From Gordionus sp. m RMFG-2023 (Eukaryota > Nematomorpha > Gordioida > Chordodea > Parachordodidae): a DNA stretch of 64,000 bases. The notes below the pieces were generated by a model. That model was not told the origin of the DNA, ran no database searches, and saw only the letters and a list, made by a program, of their open reading frames with translations. The stretch lies in NCBI RefSeq assembly GCF_954871325.1, contig NC_088777.1, positions 54,164,703 to 54,228,702 of the forward strand, given 5' to 3'. A program made the translations under genes and the position numbers. Positions 1 through 13,400 of the stretch are shown piece after piece; position 1 is the stretch's first letter, and each line of letters begins with the position of its first letter.

Positions 1-1677
1 AAAATATACAGATTAGCCAAACAGCGAGAAAAGAACTCTAGGGATATAAACGGAGCTCCGAAAATAATCAAAAATAAAGATGGGAAATTGATAATAAAGG
101 AAAAAGAAATAATGAATAGATGGAAAGAATATTTTCAGGAGCTTCTCAACTTTAATTCCCACATATTGCATCTCGACGAACACTCCCCTTGTCAGAACCT
201 TGTACAACCTATAACAGAACAAGAAATAATCACATGCCTCAAGCATATGAAAAACAACAAAGCTAGGGGTCCAGACGATATTCCAATAGAAAGCCTTAAA
301 GCACTAGGAGATGATGGAATACATCTCCTCACAAATCTGTACAATAAAATACTTGGAAATGAAGAGGTCCCCCAAAAATGGAGGCAGAGCTATCTAGTTC
401 CTATCTTCAAAAATAAAGGGGATCCACACAATTGTCAAAATTACAGGGGCATAAAACTAATGTCACACTGTCTAAAACTATACGAAAAAATAATAGAAAA
501 AAGATTAAGAGATATAATCGAAATAGGAGAGACACAGTTTGGCTTTATGCCTGGAAGATCAACAACCGATGCTATCCATGCAATTAGGCAAATGAGTGAA
601 AAATACAGGGAAAAGAACAAAAAGCTACACATGGTCTTTCTCGATCTAGAAAAGGCCTTTGATAGAATCCCAAGAAAACTTATCTGGTGGGCGCTACGCC
701 ACAAAAATGTTCCCGAAAAATATATAAGAATAATACAAGATATGTATATGGGCCATATAACAATGATCCGTAGCACAACAGGTACTTCAGCAGGCTTCAC
801 AATAGCCGAAGGAGTTCATCAAGGGTCGGCTCTCAGCCCACTTCTCTTCATTACAGTAATAGATGTATTAGCACAGTCTATACCTCAAACAATCCCGTGG
901 AATATGATATTTGCAGATGATATTGTGATACTTGCCGAATCCAAGGATGAAATGAAAGAAAGGTTAGTGAATTGGATAAATATCCTAGAAACGCACGGAT
1001 TAAAAGTAAATAGAGAAAAGACGGAGTATATGGTGATAGGAGGAGATGAAACGGAGAGTATTGATATAAATGATTGGCAGATATCCGCAATTGAAAGCTG
1101 CAAATATTTGGGCTCCACTCTACAAACAAACGGCACAATAGAAAAAGAGATAAAGAATAAGATTAATCAAGGGTGGTTAAAGTGGAGATCTTTATCTGGA
1201 GTGCTATTTGACAAAAGAATCCCACACAAATTAAAGGGAAAAATTTACAGTTCCATAGTACAACCAACTATTCTATATAGTTCGGAAACATGGCCAACCA
1301 AAGAATCAGACGAGAGAAGTCTACAAACTATGGAGATGAGAATGCTGAGGATGATTGCTGGGGTAACAAGAAAGGATAAGGTGCGCAGTACAAGAATACT
1401 AAATAGTTTAAAGGTAGTGCCCATTAAGACTAAGTTAATGGTAAACAGACTTAGGTGGTATGGGCACACAATGAGAAGGCCTATGAACTACATAGGAAAT
1501 AAAGTTGAAAGATTGGAAGTGATAGGCAAACGTAAAAGAGGAAGGCCAAAACTTCAATGGGGCCATAAAGTTAGAGCCAATATAAAGAAGTATAAAATAG
1601 ATAAAAGAGATTGTACGAATAACATAAAGTGGAGAGAGATGTTGAAGGAGCTTACCACCAGAAAAGGTGAAAGCTAA
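1..1677 (+). CDS. RTE-like LINE reverse transcriptase, 5'-partial
   Basis: This is the reverse transcriptase and C-terminal part of an APE-type non-LTR retrotransposon. The frame is open from base 1, so the coding region runs in from the left edge and the endonuclease half lies outside the window. Counting from codon 88-90, the fingers motif NKARGPDD is near residue 57, LDLEKAFD (first catalytic Asp) is at 185-192, GVHQGSALSPLLF is at 242-254, and the palm box FADDIVILAE is at 275-284, so all three catalytic aspartates are present. The C-terminus carries RWYGHTMRR, typical of RTE-type and related LINEs. No stop interrupts about 558 codons, so this copy is young or recently active. The stop codon is followed within 4 bases by a poly(A) run, so the 3' UTR is almost absent. 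A second, shorter copy of the same family lies at 25.77-25.99 kb. Placement in RTE rather than a sister clade is inferred from motif style. Confidence 0.9.
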   Translation, partial: KIYRLAKQREKNSRDINGAPKIIKNKDGKLIIKEKEIMNRWKEYFQELLNFNSHILHLDEHSPCQNLVQPITEQEIITCLKHMKNNKARGPDDIPIESLKALGDDGIHLLTNLYNKILGNEEVPQKWRQSYLVPIFKNKGDPHNCQNYRGIKLMSHCLKLYEKIIEKRLRDIIEIGETQFGFMPGRSTTDAIHAIRQMSEKYREKNKKLHMVFLDLEKAFDRIPRKLIWWALRHKNVPEKYIRIIQDMYMGHITMIRSTTGTSAGFTIAEGVHQGSALSPLLFITVIDVLAQSIPQTIPWNMIFADDIVILAESKDEMKERLVNWINILETHGLKVNREKTEYMVIGGDETESIDINDWQISAIESCKYLGSTLQTNGTIEKEIKNKINQGWLKWRSLSGVLFDKRIPHKLKGKIYSSIVQPTILYSSETWPTKESDERSLQTMEMRMLRMIAGVTRKDKVRSTRILNSLKVVPIKTKLMVNRLRWYGHTMRRPMNYIGNKVERLEVIGKRKRGRPKLQWGHKVRANIKKYKIDKRDCTNNIKWREMLKELTTRKGES

Positions 1678-1681
1678 AGGG

Positions 1682-1701
1682 AAAAAAAAAAAAAAAAAAA
1701 A
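1682..1701 (+). repeat. Poly(A) tail of the RTE-like LINE
   Basis: Twenty A residues begin four bases after the LINE stop codon. This marks the 3' end of the retrotransposed copy. Confidence 0.8.
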
Positions 1702-2489
1702 TGATGCCTGGTAAAAACCGTTTTAATACAAAGGTTAAAAGAGATAACCAATTGAAGTAAATACTAATTTTATATTATCATAAGGAATTATATTCCAATT
1801 TTAAAGAAAATCATATTGATATAAAAGTGTGCTTAATAAATTTGCAGATTTAAGACCAAATCATTTTTTTTCCGTAGATTAAAATAATTGGTTTTTTTAA
1901 AAACAAAATTTGTCAAAAATGTTTAAATTTTTCTGATGGTGTAGTTATTAATATAGGAATAAAATTCATAATCCATGAACTTGAATTTAAAATCAGAGCG
2001 GGATGATATTTTTCCGTAATAGCAGCATGAGAACCAAATATTAAACACCTTAATTTAATTTTTTATAAATCAAATATCCCTGGAATTAATAACGCTATGT
2101 AAAAGATGATGAATATGAAAAAAAAATATCTTGATCAAAAGATCAAACCTATTTCTGGAAAATAGAAAGATTTATGCTTTTATGCCACTTAGGGAAAATT
2201 AAATTTTTCAATAAATTCTCGGGGAACTATTACTTATAAAGCTTAAAAATGTTAAAAATACCTTCATAAAAATTGGAATAAAAAAAAATAGAACAGTATC
2301 AATAAAAAAAAATTAAATGTGAAAATAAGGCCCTAAATGTTGTATACTCTTTTTCATATATATCAAATAAATCTTTTAATTAAATTTTTGAATCAGACAC
2401 ATAGCTTCATCCTAATCATTAAATATTCCATCATATAATCAACTTGTTTATTAATTTTTTATTTCATATCGCATTTTTTTTTTAAAAGT
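1702..2489. other. A+T-rich spacer, nothing recognised
   Basis: Low-complexity A+T-rich sequence with short homopolymers. I see no open frame, RNA gene or repeat structure in it. Confidence 0.5.
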
Positions 2490-2763
2490 TTGGCCTCTCC
2501 CGGCCCAAATTTATTTAAATAATAGAAATTAATTTTTTATAATTACTCAAAATAAACGATTTATTTTATGGCCTCGAGTTTCTATAAATAAAATCAAATA
2601 TTTATATTTTACATAAAAAATTCAACATAAAATTGATAAATTTAGATATATTTAAAAAAATTTCTAAGGCCCGACCCAACCCGGCCGAAATTTTCTTAAA
2701 AAATATTTGGCCCGACCCAACTCGAAAACGATTTTTTGGGTCGGGCCTACTTTTGCAGATCTG
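2490..2763. mobile_element. hAT-like transposon end with GGCCCGACCC subterminal motifs
   Basis: A block with repeated C/G-rich words (CCCGGCCC, GGCCCGACCC, GGGTCGGGCC) stands out from the A+T-rich surroundings. It ends at 2763 in a terminus that reads CAGATCTGCAAAAGTAGGCC on the minus strand. The same first 12 bases, CAGATCTGCAAA, recur at 22,198 followed by GCCC. A short CAG-terminus followed by repeated GGGCC-type subterminal words is typical of hAT elements. The opposite end is not resolved, and no transposase is seen. Confidence 0.45.
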
Positions 2764-3657
2764 TAATACAAATACAATAATATTTTAAATTTATTATTTC
2801 ATAATATCTATTTTTGTTAAATATTTTTTGAAATATATGAGAAAATAATGATATCAAATATAGATAAAAAATACTAGAAAATATATGATCCTCATTTAAT
2901 TATATATATTTTTTCGCTTTTTTTTTTGATATAATTATTATATCAAATGTATTATAGTTTGGCATTAATTTAATAAAATTATCTTTTATTTTTTGAATGA
3001 TTTTCATGATAAAATATTTAAGTGATCGTTATCGGTCAAATCACGATATTTTTAAAATAATTTTTTGGGATAATGTTTTACACGTAATTAAAGAAATATA
3101 AAACAAAAATGAACATTTTCAATTGATATTACTAGCAAATTTTGGCAATCGAATATTTAGTAAGTGGTTGGTTTTGAGCTCGGCATTCGGTCAAATCATA
3201 ATATTTTTTAGGATAATCCTAAACACCTAAATGTACACGTATAAACCAAAAATGAAAAGAAATTTTGATCAAAAACGCCAGCTATATGTACCTTAAAGTT
3301 TTCTATTCTAAACCAACTCATAAATTAAATATCAAAGAAACCTAACATTTTTTTTTAATTTTTAGGTTTATCACATGTACACACAAATATAAAAAAACGC
3401 TAACTAATAATTATTTTGGTTCCCTAAATTAGTTGATATTATCAAATTTATGCATTTAACGCCCTCTTATGGTTATATATTTGTTAAATTTTAAAATTGC
3501 AAATAAAAATTTGAATTGTAATAAGCTAGAAAATATATTTTCCCACTAATATTAAATAAAAATAGAATTATAAATTATTTGAAATTCAATTTTTTATTAA
3601 ATAAAAAATTAATTTATGTATAAAAAAAAATGTTTCTGAAAATTATTTTTAAAAAAA
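2764..3657. other. A+T-rich spacer
   Basis: No coding frame or repeat recognised. Short runs such as ATATTTTTTAGGATAATCCTAAACACC recur loosely but do not form a clear array. Confidence 0.4.
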
Positions 3658-4164
3658 GATTACAAGATCTTCAAAGATCTAAAGATCGATCTTTGAAGAT
3701 CTTTTATTTATAAAAAAATTTGAGCAACGATCTTAAAAGATCTACATCTTTGAAGATCGTAAAATTTGAAGATCTTTTATTTTTTAAAAATTTTGTGTAA
3801 CGATCTTCAAAGATCTTCAATTTTTTTTTACCCCTTTATTAAAAGCCCAGATGTTTTTCAATTTTATTAATATAATGTTTCTTTTATACCTCTCCTCCTG
3901 CCTTGTTGAAAGAAAAAAATATTATTTATTTTTTAAGCATGTTAAATTAAAATATAAATTCAATAAAGATGCACCGACAAAATCGTATTTTATAAAAAAA
4001 GTTTTACCACAGAAGGGTAAGAATTTAATTTATATTATTAATAAAATGTTAAATTCAGAAAAGCGATAATTTTTCTAATCGTTATTTTTACATAAATGGG
4101 TAAATTAATATTGTAAAAAAAATTTAAGTTAAAATTTCAATGAAGATGTTTTGTAATTTGTAAC

Positions 4165-4460
4165 ATAAAAAATTGACAATTGTCATAATCTTTTTACTTA
4201 ACTTTTTTGATTTTTTTTTACGCAAACAGATTAAAATTATTAATATTAAGATGTATAGTTTAAATTTAAATAAAGATGTACCATAGAAAAGTGACAATTG
4301 TCATAATCGTTATTATATTACTTAACTTTTTTGATTTTTTTTTAAGCATACAGGTTAAAATTTTTATTATTAAGATGTAAAATTTAAATTTAAATAAAGA
4401 TGTACCATAGAAAAGTGACAATTGTCATAATCGTTTTACTCAACTTTTTTGATTTTTATT
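4165..4460. repeat. Tandem units with TGACAATTGTCA, left arm of foldback 1
   Basis: Three units of about 120 bases carry the palindrome TGACAATTGTCA or a close variant, followed by TAATCGTT and a T-rich stretch. The adjoining text is GATGTACCATAGAAAAG. The right arm carries the same units in inverted orientation. Confidence 0.75.
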
Positions 4461-4974
4461 TTTTATTCAAAATAATCCCTGCTTAAAAATGGCTAAAAGG
4501 TACCCCGCCAAAACCTGCCCCCTGTCTTCACAATTAATTAAAATTTAATTTGATATTAAATTACCACAAATATTGTCAATATTTTTATAAATGATAGAAT
4601 GGAGATTTTTTTATCATTTAGAATTAATATTAAGTCTGAAATATTTTTATAAAAAAGGTTATTAGTGAAAATGTAAAAATTTAAAAAGTTACTTTGGGTA
4701 TGTTAAAATTTAAATTTGCATTTAAAATTTTTCATGAGCAATTTTGTCCGAAACATTTTTAGACCTACTTAAGCACCTTATTAAAATACATATTTGGTTT
4801 AAATTTCAAATCCCCAAGTTTATTCATTTTTAAATTATTTGAGAAGGAAATACCTACCCCGGGAACACATTATCCCCGGTCTCCCCTACATCCTTATTGG
4901 AATTCTATTTTGCATCTTCTTAATAAAAATTTTAACCTATTATCGTCAAAATAAAATCAAAAAAGTTAAATTAT

Positions 4975-5700
4975 AACGATTATGATAATTGTCATTTATG
5001 GTACATCTTTATTAAATTTTAATTTTACATCTAATTTTAACCTATTTACGTCAAAAAAAAGTAAAAAAGTTAAATAAAAACGAATAAAACCATTGTCACT
5101 TTTCTATGGTACATCTCTATTTAAATTTAAATTTTACATTTTAATAATAAAAATTTTAACCTGTATGCTTAAAAAAAAATCAAAAAAGTTAAGTAATAAC
5201 GATTATGACAATTGTCACTTTTCTATGGTACATCTTTATTTAAATTTAAATTTTACATCTTAATAATAAAAATTTTAATCTGTTTGCGTAAAAAAAAATC
5301 AAAAAAGTTAAATAAAACGATTATGACAATTGTCACTTTTTATGGTACATCTTAATTTAAATTTAAATTTTACATCTTAATAATAAAAATTTTAAGTTTG
5401 CGTAAAAAAAAATCAAAAAAATAAAGTAAAACGATTATGACAATTGTCACTTTTCAATGGTACATCTTTATTTAAATTTAAATTTTACATCTTAATAATA
5501 AAAATTTTAAACTGTTTGCGTAAAAAAAATCAAAAAAGTTAAGTAAAACGATTATGATAATTGTCACTTTTCTATGGTACATCTTTATTTAAATTTAAAC
5601 TATACATCTTAATATTAAAAATTTTAATCTGTTTGCGTAAAAAAAAATCAAAAAAGTTAAGTAAAAAAATTATGACAATTGTCAATTTTTTGTGTTACAA
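4975..5700. repeat. Tandem units with TGACAATTGTCA, right arm of foldback 1
   Basis: About seven units of roughly 115-120 bases lie inverted relative to the left arm. Each has CGATTATGACAATTGTCAC or a one- or two-base variant, then TTTTCTATGGTACATC. The unequal unit number in the two arms suggests unequal exchange or slippage after the palindrome formed. Confidence 0.75.
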
Positions 5701-6417
5701 ATTACAATACATCTTCATTGAAATTTTAACTTAAATTTTTTTTACAATATTAATTTACCCATTTATGTAAAAATAACGATTAGAAAAATTATCGCTTTTC
5801 TGAATTTAACATTTTATTAATAATATAAATTTTTTTACCCTTCTGTGGTAAAACTTTTTTTATAAAATACGATTATGAAAATTGTCGGTGCATCTTTATT
5901 GAATTTATATTTTAATTTAACATTCTTAAAAAATAAATAATATTTTTTTCTTTCAACAAGGCAGGAGGAGAGGTATAAAGAAATATTATATTAATAAAAT
6001 TGAAAAACATCTGGGGTTTTAATAAAGGGGTAAAAAAAAAATATCATGAAGATCTTAGAAGATCGTTACACAAAATTTTTAAAAAATAAAAGATCTTCAA
6101 ATTTTACGATATTCAAAGATGTAGATCTTTTAAGATCGTTGCTCAAATTTTTTTATAAATAAAAGATCTTCAAATTTTACGATCTTCAAAGATCTTGCTC
6201 AAATTTTTGAGCTAGATCTCGCTCAAAAATCTTCAAAGAAGATCTTTTGTACAACTCTGGTATTTAGTCATACCGACCCTTCTCTGCAAATATTTTATTA
6301 AAATGAATATAACATAGTAATAATCTATTTTAAAAAAATGTCACCCTTTAATAACCATTAAAATTATTATAATGAATAAAATTTTAAATATTTATGCATT
6401 CCTCTAATCAATTAATA

Positions 6418-9400
6418 TTATAAGTATGATAAGTAGAAATGTTTAGTAACGTTCCAAGAAGAAGGAGTAGTTATATTTATGATCTGACCTTCGTTCTCCA
6501 ACAAATTCCTGTAACACATTATGCTATAAATTATTTAATCATTTTGTATAATATTCTCGACAACGTCATTGTAATGAATATCCAGGGTCAGAGATATATT
6601 GGTTTGTTCAACGATTGCCTTAAATAATGGTTTATATAATAGTAATAAAAAAGTAAGATTAGTAGAAAATTGAGAAGTCATCGATAGAAAAATGGGGATT
6701 TCTAATAATAATGTCCATTGCTGTAAAAAATAACTAATAATACATTTTCTCATTACATATTGATTCATTCCTAGGTGAATCCGATATTCTGAACCATCAT
6801 TAATGCAGATTAACACTATGGTGCAAAGAGCAGATATATTAGAGTTTACCTGTATTATCATCTTATTTTTTTTTTATTAAAAGAAATTTTGTGATATATA
6901 CATAATATAGTAATATACTTAAACCTATTAAATATTTTTAGAAAATGAGATTATATACTTTAAAATACAATTGGATATTTAAAATAACTTCATTTAAAAA
7001 AAGCTCTTATTGCAAGCTAGGTTATCACCTTTTAAAAATTTAAAACTTCATTTTTTTTTCGAATTTTTAAATAGCGTTATTTGCAAAAACATTAATATAG
7101 GGAATATGAGGGATTAGTTTATTAAGCTCAAAAGATGTATAGAAAATATTATCTATTCATTTGTAAAAATGCTAAAACTTAAAGATGTATATTTCATAGA
7201 TTTTTAGGTGATTACCCGTATTATAACTAATAAGGACTGATCAATGACTCTCCAACAATATCCTGAATTGCTATTAACAAATAAACTTATTTAAACTAGC
7301 TTTATAGACCAAAAAATAGTTATTAAAATGTGGTTACTATCCGTCTTATTTTTTGAAATATAAAAATTTTTCCAATATTTTAATGCTATTTTCATATCTT
7401 CAAGCGGTGTCTGGAATATGTTCAAATTGTAATTATGTCCATTATTGTAATATTGATTCACGGATGTGTATATTAAATCAATGAAGTGCAAATGGGGAAA
7501 TGCTAAATTACTAAAGGGATACAAAGGCAGATTTCTATTATATATTTTTCGTTTTAATTTTTATCAATTTTATATTTTTAATCAACTTTATAAAGATTGT
7601 CTAATTTCCTTCGGATATAACCAAATTGTAAATTCCCTCAAATGACACGTAATGAGAAAAACTTTGTTCATCTATTTAAATTGCTTTGAAAATTTAATTA
7701 ATATATGAATGACTAAAAAATATTATTTTTTAAATTAACTTTTTCCAAAGTTAGATTGAAAGTTAGCTAAACCAAGGCCTATGTAGAATTGCAATATATA
7801 ATAAATGAATAAAAAAGAATTAAAATAATTTTACTGTTGTTATCTTGACAATTTTGCAGGATGACATTAACTTTGGGACTTGAATGAAGAATTGAACTAT
7901 TAAACAATAACTTGAATAATATGGATGATAATTTCGAGAATGGACCTCTCAACGAACCTTTTAGAATTATATATGATTTGTGGTATTCATGAACTTTAAG
8001 TAATCCCCGGTATGGTTGTACAAATCGCAACTATGAAAATAAAGTGGTTAAAAGATACATGCGATGAATACCATTGTGGCTGATTCGTTAGTAATGTACT
8101 TATAATCATTAAAATTATAAACCTGAGTTTCATTGGATAAATATAGCATCCCATATGTTAAATTCGAATTGATATCTTCTACAGCGAGGATATCTTTCAA
8201 TGATTCAGGATTCGTATCAATATAGTACTAAACATGATTAAATTAGAAATTTAATGATAGGTAAATGGAATTCATTCCTCTAAATTCTTAAATTAGATTT
8301 TTAATTAGAGATATATAGAATTTTATTCTGTAAACTATTATTTATACATTTTAAATTAATTATTTCAAATATGAAAATGTTAAATTATGCTTTCAACTAG
8401 TAAAAGCCTCGATTTTACAGATTTATAAATAACGGTTAAATCAATATTTTAGCTATCTCAAGATTTCTCTAAATGATGACAAATAGATAGGTTATTTTTT
8501 GGCTAAATCTCATTTCTTAGGTAATATTTGCTTTAACCGTTTTTTTTTATTAAATCGGCTAAATTAAGATTTTAAATAACAGTATACTTTCATGCAAAAA
8601 AGTCATATTTTAATATTTATTAATCAAAATATTACATATAAATATAATTTTTTATTACCGTAGCGTTAAAAGCCTTGAAAATTAATTTCAAATCGTTTAA
8701 GTAATCTTTATCAAGGAAATAACTGTAATAGAAATGTGAAAAATTATTAGATAGCCTTTGTGGTATCTCCCAAATAACTAAACCGTGAACCATATTCAAC
8801 GATACGTCAGTTCGATATCTTTATTTTTTTATAATATATATCATATACATTCATAATATATGTATTTCATTTACAAATTATCTATTAAACTTCAACTAAG
8901 TAAGCCGCTTTGTATATTTTTTTCGAAAATGTAGATTACTTTTCAAATTATTTAAACTTTAAATTTTTTAGATTTTTACAAGGAGTATGTAAATACCAAG
9001 GCTATTTGGTCCGAAAATAATTGTCATACAAAATATTATGAAATATATCAAACCCTTACCTATAATATACATTCAGAAATCTTTAAATATTTATTTATTC
9101 AAAATCACTTTCGATAAAAGTTAGTCATGCCCTGATATTCCATAAACCTAAAGTTTTCTATAGATAAATATATTTATTACAAGTAAAATGATATAAAAAT
9201 GACACCTTTGACTATTAAATTTAAATTTTATAAAAGAAAAACTTTATATTAATAATTTCGTTTCATTATTAATAGATGATTTCAATTTATAATATTGTAA
9301 ATCAGTGGCGTAGCTACGAGGGTGGTTTTCGGGTTTGGACCCCTCCCAGAGCAAAAATTTATTTTTAGATTATACGTTCAAAAGACTTATAAGTGGTGAC

Positions 9401-10403
9401 TTTATATCAAATAAATACCAATAATATTTTAATTTTTCTGGTTTTGATGTTTGTGGTAGGATTTTATTTTACTATTAAATTCTGGATAGCATTATTATAA
9501 AGATTGAGAATAATCTACTAAATTATAAAACAAATTATTGATGCATTTAAAAAAATATATTTATTATCGAAGATATGGTTATGATTTGTAAGATATACCC
9601 GGCCGAAGACTGGGCAAAAGGGCCAAAGGCGCGTTAAAGAAGGGTCTGGGGGGCGAAGCCCCCAGGCTTTTATATGTATGGACCCCCTCTAAGGAAAATT
9701 CCTAGCTACGCCACTGTTGTAAATGAATTCTGTTTCTGTGTAATTATAATTATTAAGATATATAATATATGTAAACGCAATTTATTGCCTTGATTTTATA
9801 AAATCTTAGGTAATTATTATATATAATTTTTAAATATAAGACCTATAATTATAAAGGTTGCCAATGTTTTAAAAGAGAGCTTTAACTTTCTATAATGAGT
9901 ATTAGTATTTTATCATTTCAAAACTGTTAATACCATGATTAAACCTAATATCGCTATTTTGATATATTTTTCTGAAAAACTCGTCATTTTATATTTATTA
10001 ATTTTTCTAATGATGCCTCTTTTTTAGTTACTTCGGTGAATCTAACTTTATAAAGCAAATAATAAATTATGTAATTTAAAACATGGTCTAATCAGAATTC
10101 TAATAACTAATCATAAAATAAATTCACTAGCTACCAAAATACTTTATCATTATTAAAATATATTTTTACAAATTATAATGATAAAAGAAAAATTAATTAT
10201 GGTTAGAAAGATATATATATATGTAAATTAAACTATACTTAGAAGAATTGAAGTGTAGATTAAAGTCGTAAACCATTGGATATGCCATTTGACAGAAGTC
10301 TACTAAAATATGATAATGTATAATTAAATATTATTGGAACTTAAATCATTTAACCTGTACAAAATGTTATCTGTACCATAGAAATTATCCATATTATGAG
10401 CAT
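6418..10403 (-). pseudogene. Secreted-protein family member A, decayed copy, eight exons
   Basis: Not a family I recognise. Exons were found by matching A to copies B and C: 10355-10403 (signal peptide MLIIWIISMVQITFCT), 10239-10302, 8659-8818, 8072-8227, 7835-8030, about 7330-7636, 6757-6861, 6418-6618. Splice sites are GT-AG at exons 1-5 and 7, and exons 1, 2, 3, 4 and 7 have exactly the same lengths as in B. Key words are DFCQMAYPMVYDFN in exon 2, GLVIWEIP in exon 3, VQPYRG in exon 5, NRNLPLYP and HFIDLIYTSV in exon 6. Several N-glycosylation sequons fit a secreted or lumenal protein. Exon 6 changes frame with stops before NRNLPLYP, and the last exon has TAA where B has a Phe codon, so this copy is probably dead. 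The exon 6 donor is unresolved. Intron 2 hosts a 414-base MITE. Function is unknown. Confidence 0.65.
9303..9716. mobile_element. hAT-type MITE, 414 bases, inside intron 2 of gene A
   Basis: The terminal inverted repeat CAGTGGCGTAGCTA is perfect at both ends. The 8-base target duplication TTGTAAAT is exact at 9295-9302 and 9717-9724. The interior has GGGGGGCGAAGCCCCC and other G/C-rich words unlike the flanks. There is no coding capacity. The 8-base duplication and CAG start fit hAT. The preserved duplication means it inserted fairly recently relative to the decayed gene around it. Confidence 0.9.
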
Positions 10404-13400
10404 GGTGTTTTTTAAAAAAATCACCAAATATTTTAAAATACTATTATAGATTATTGAATTTTTTTTAATATTAATTTTAGCTAACAGTTCAATAAATTGC
10501 TTATAGAAATTAATTTTTTATAAACAGAACAATTTATATAGTACATTCACTTTAACTAAACTAAATTTGTTTATAATAGCATATTTATATTTTTTTAGTA
10601 CGTTGTATTTACCATTTTTAATTTAATTTATATTATATTAATTATGATAAAATTTATAAAATAAAACGAATTTAAAATTTATAGAATGGGAGATGGGCTG
10701 CTAAGAAATTCCCAATATAAATTATTGAAATTTTTACTAATTTTAAATATTCAAAAGTATCCAATACTTTTTATATTTTAAATTTAAGAAAATCGCCGCT
10801 GATTGCGATAACCTATAATCATTTTTCAATTACTTTGCGAATCCCGAAATTATTAGCAGCTATCTACGCCCATGATGATATTGATTCGAACTCAATTTAT
10901 GGAATATTATCAATATCAAATCAATGCAAAATTTATGATATTAAAAGATTATAGACAAAATGCTTTACATTTAAAAATTTGCAAAAATAAATAAATATTA
11001 GTTGTATGAATCCTCTAAGAATTTGTTTATAATAATCATATGATAATTATTTTCCCTGTAATATTTTTTTTTTGACTTTTATAGCAAGGTATATTTTCAA
11101 TATATTTTTTTCTTTAAATCTAGCCCTTAATAATATATATATCTCATACAACTTTTAGATGGTAATATATATTCATTTTATTTCCTATATTAGATAATTT
11201 CGCAAGGTAATGGAATAAAATTTATTTAGCATAAATATGTATATATTCCTTCAAAGGGAGAATCCTAATAACAAATTCCACCATTTCAAATGAGATTCGT
11301 TTTAAAAAATATGGTTAAATTTTAAACATTACCTTATTATGGGGTTTAAAACAATCTAAAGAGCTTGAAATAAATATGCCACAAGATAAAATTTTAACAT
11401 AAAAAAAGATGACAATACAGGTGAACGCTTTTAGATCAGCTTCTTGTAATATATAATTGATAAAAAAATGAATTAAAATATAATTATTTATAATAATTGT
11501 AATAAATGAGAAATTAAATACAAAATTATTACGGTGAATTTTTTAAAACTAAATATATAGATAAAAGTAAACAAAAAAATATTAAAGTGTTTTTTTAAAA
11601 ATCAAAAAATTGAAGGTACAGAAAAGCCAAAGTTCAAATATCCATAATAATACAAAAATATTTTAAAATATTCTTGGTTATTTGATAATTTTTTTTTAAA
11701 AAAACAATCTGCAAACTATTACAAATGTTTAGAAAAATATATAATTATGTATTAGTATTTTCACTTAAACATTTTTACAATTAAAATATTTGTTTTAAAA
11801 CCATTTTTATAAAAAATATAATACATGTTTAAAATAAAACTTTGATTATTATTTATTATTATTATAAATATTTAGTAAAATTACTCATTACCTCGCAAAA
11901 CTATAGTAGTAAACATGCTCTTTAAACACCTCTCTCTAATTCTCAAATCTAAGAAATATGTTTTCGAAATTACAAACAAAAATTTGTGTATAATAGCTTA
12001 AAGGATAATATCAGATTGTGTATTGTATATAGTAAAATATAATTGCCGAAAAATGATATAATCTAGCTTTGGAAAATAACGTATTAATTGCAAGGGCTAA
12101 ACTCGCCCCTAACATCTGGACAACTTCTTTTTTAATAAATTTGTTAAGTAACAAGAGACATGATAAATAAAATAAAAAAATTGTTGATAATTTCCCAAAA
12201 GAAATATTCTAGCCCTTGATTTAATCTTTATCTATTTATGCAGTTATTTGCGCGAAGAGTGATTTTGCGATTTTGCTGTTATGAAAACAATTTAATTAAG
12301 ATTCGTTGTAATATATATTTTTTATTTGACGTATTTAAATTGTATATATTTCAAAGTAATTATTATTCAATATTATTTAATAGTTTATTTTTTTACATTT
12401 TTGTATTGCTTTGTAATATAATATATAATCTACTTATTCTATAAGTTATAGTTTTCCTATCTTCTTAATGTTATAAAATTGAGGGAGAGAATAATACCTA
12501 ATCTTAATTTTTTTATCTACCCGACGCTCAAATCAGGTGTGGAATCGGTTTTAGATCAAAATTTGACTTTGGAAACAAAGATATTATTTTTCGCTAACAG
12601 CTAGATTTAAGCCTCTTACCCCCTATTATGAAACAAAGACTAAACTGCAAATGCTTATGTAAAATTTTTTGATATACACTCTATTAATGACGTGAGATTC
12701 ATTTTCTTATAATATAAATAATTTTTAAAATTAAATTATTAGATATATTCAATAATAAAGGAAATAATTGTATTTAAATATAGTCAGATCTGATATTGGC
12801 GTTACCATTTTTATATCATGATTATGCGTATAAAATATTATGAGAAAAAATTAAAACACTATATTCCCATATTGCTTGATGTTTGAGTTTTATCTTAACC
12901 GATTAACAGATTAGCTCGCTATTATTGTATTTCTCTCTAATTTTATGATCTCAAGTTTAAAATGATGAAATATATTTAAAAGAGGTTAAAAGATTCGCAC
13001 AAATATGATCAGTTTTTTTAAAAATTCATATCATAAAAAACATATTTATCATTTTACAATATTAATTTAAAAAATTTAAAAAGGTAAGTAATTAGCACAT
13101 TTTAGCCATTGCTTTTATATAACTGTAACGCTACTACTTAAGCTATCTACTTGCAATATTAACAGAATTGCATTTCATAATGCATAGTATTATATAGATA
13201 CGGATCCCATGTTATTATGGTCTATACTCGCTTATAAAAAATCAATTCAAAATCAACATATGAAATGTCATCCGATTCAGCGGATATCGACATTTATATT
13301 ATTAACAGTTATAGTGATAATACTAACGATTCTGCTAAAAACGTAAGTATTAATATCTTCTAAACATAAAATATTTAATTGTTCAAATGTTTTTATAGTT

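Larger units (their letters stand above)
3658..6259. mobile_element. Foldback element 1, about 2.6 kb
   Basis: The left arm (about 3658-4460) and right arm (about 4920-6259) are reverse complements. The most conserved block is 3830-3930 versus 5935-6035, including the word CCTCTCCTCCTGCCTTGTTG. The outer parts of both arms carry repeated AAGATCTTC/GAAGATCTT palindromic words, and the inner parts carry 120-base tandem units with TGACAATTGTCA. The right end reads CAGAGTTGTACAAAAGATC on the minus strand, a hAT-like terminus. The left end is frayed and no target duplication could be fixed. The central 460 bases are unpaired. No transposase is seen, so the element would be non-autonomous. The open frame at 3851-4069 lies in an arm that is repeated inverted on the other side, so I do not call it a gene. 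Confidence 0.8.

Noticed and set aside
441-1469. Several minus-strand frames inside the RTE-like LINE
   Set aside because: Antisense shadows of the long, motif-bearing plus-strand frame.
3851-4069. 72-codon frame
   Set aside because: Lies in a foldback arm that is repeated inverted at the other side, with Lys/Phe-rich chance composition.
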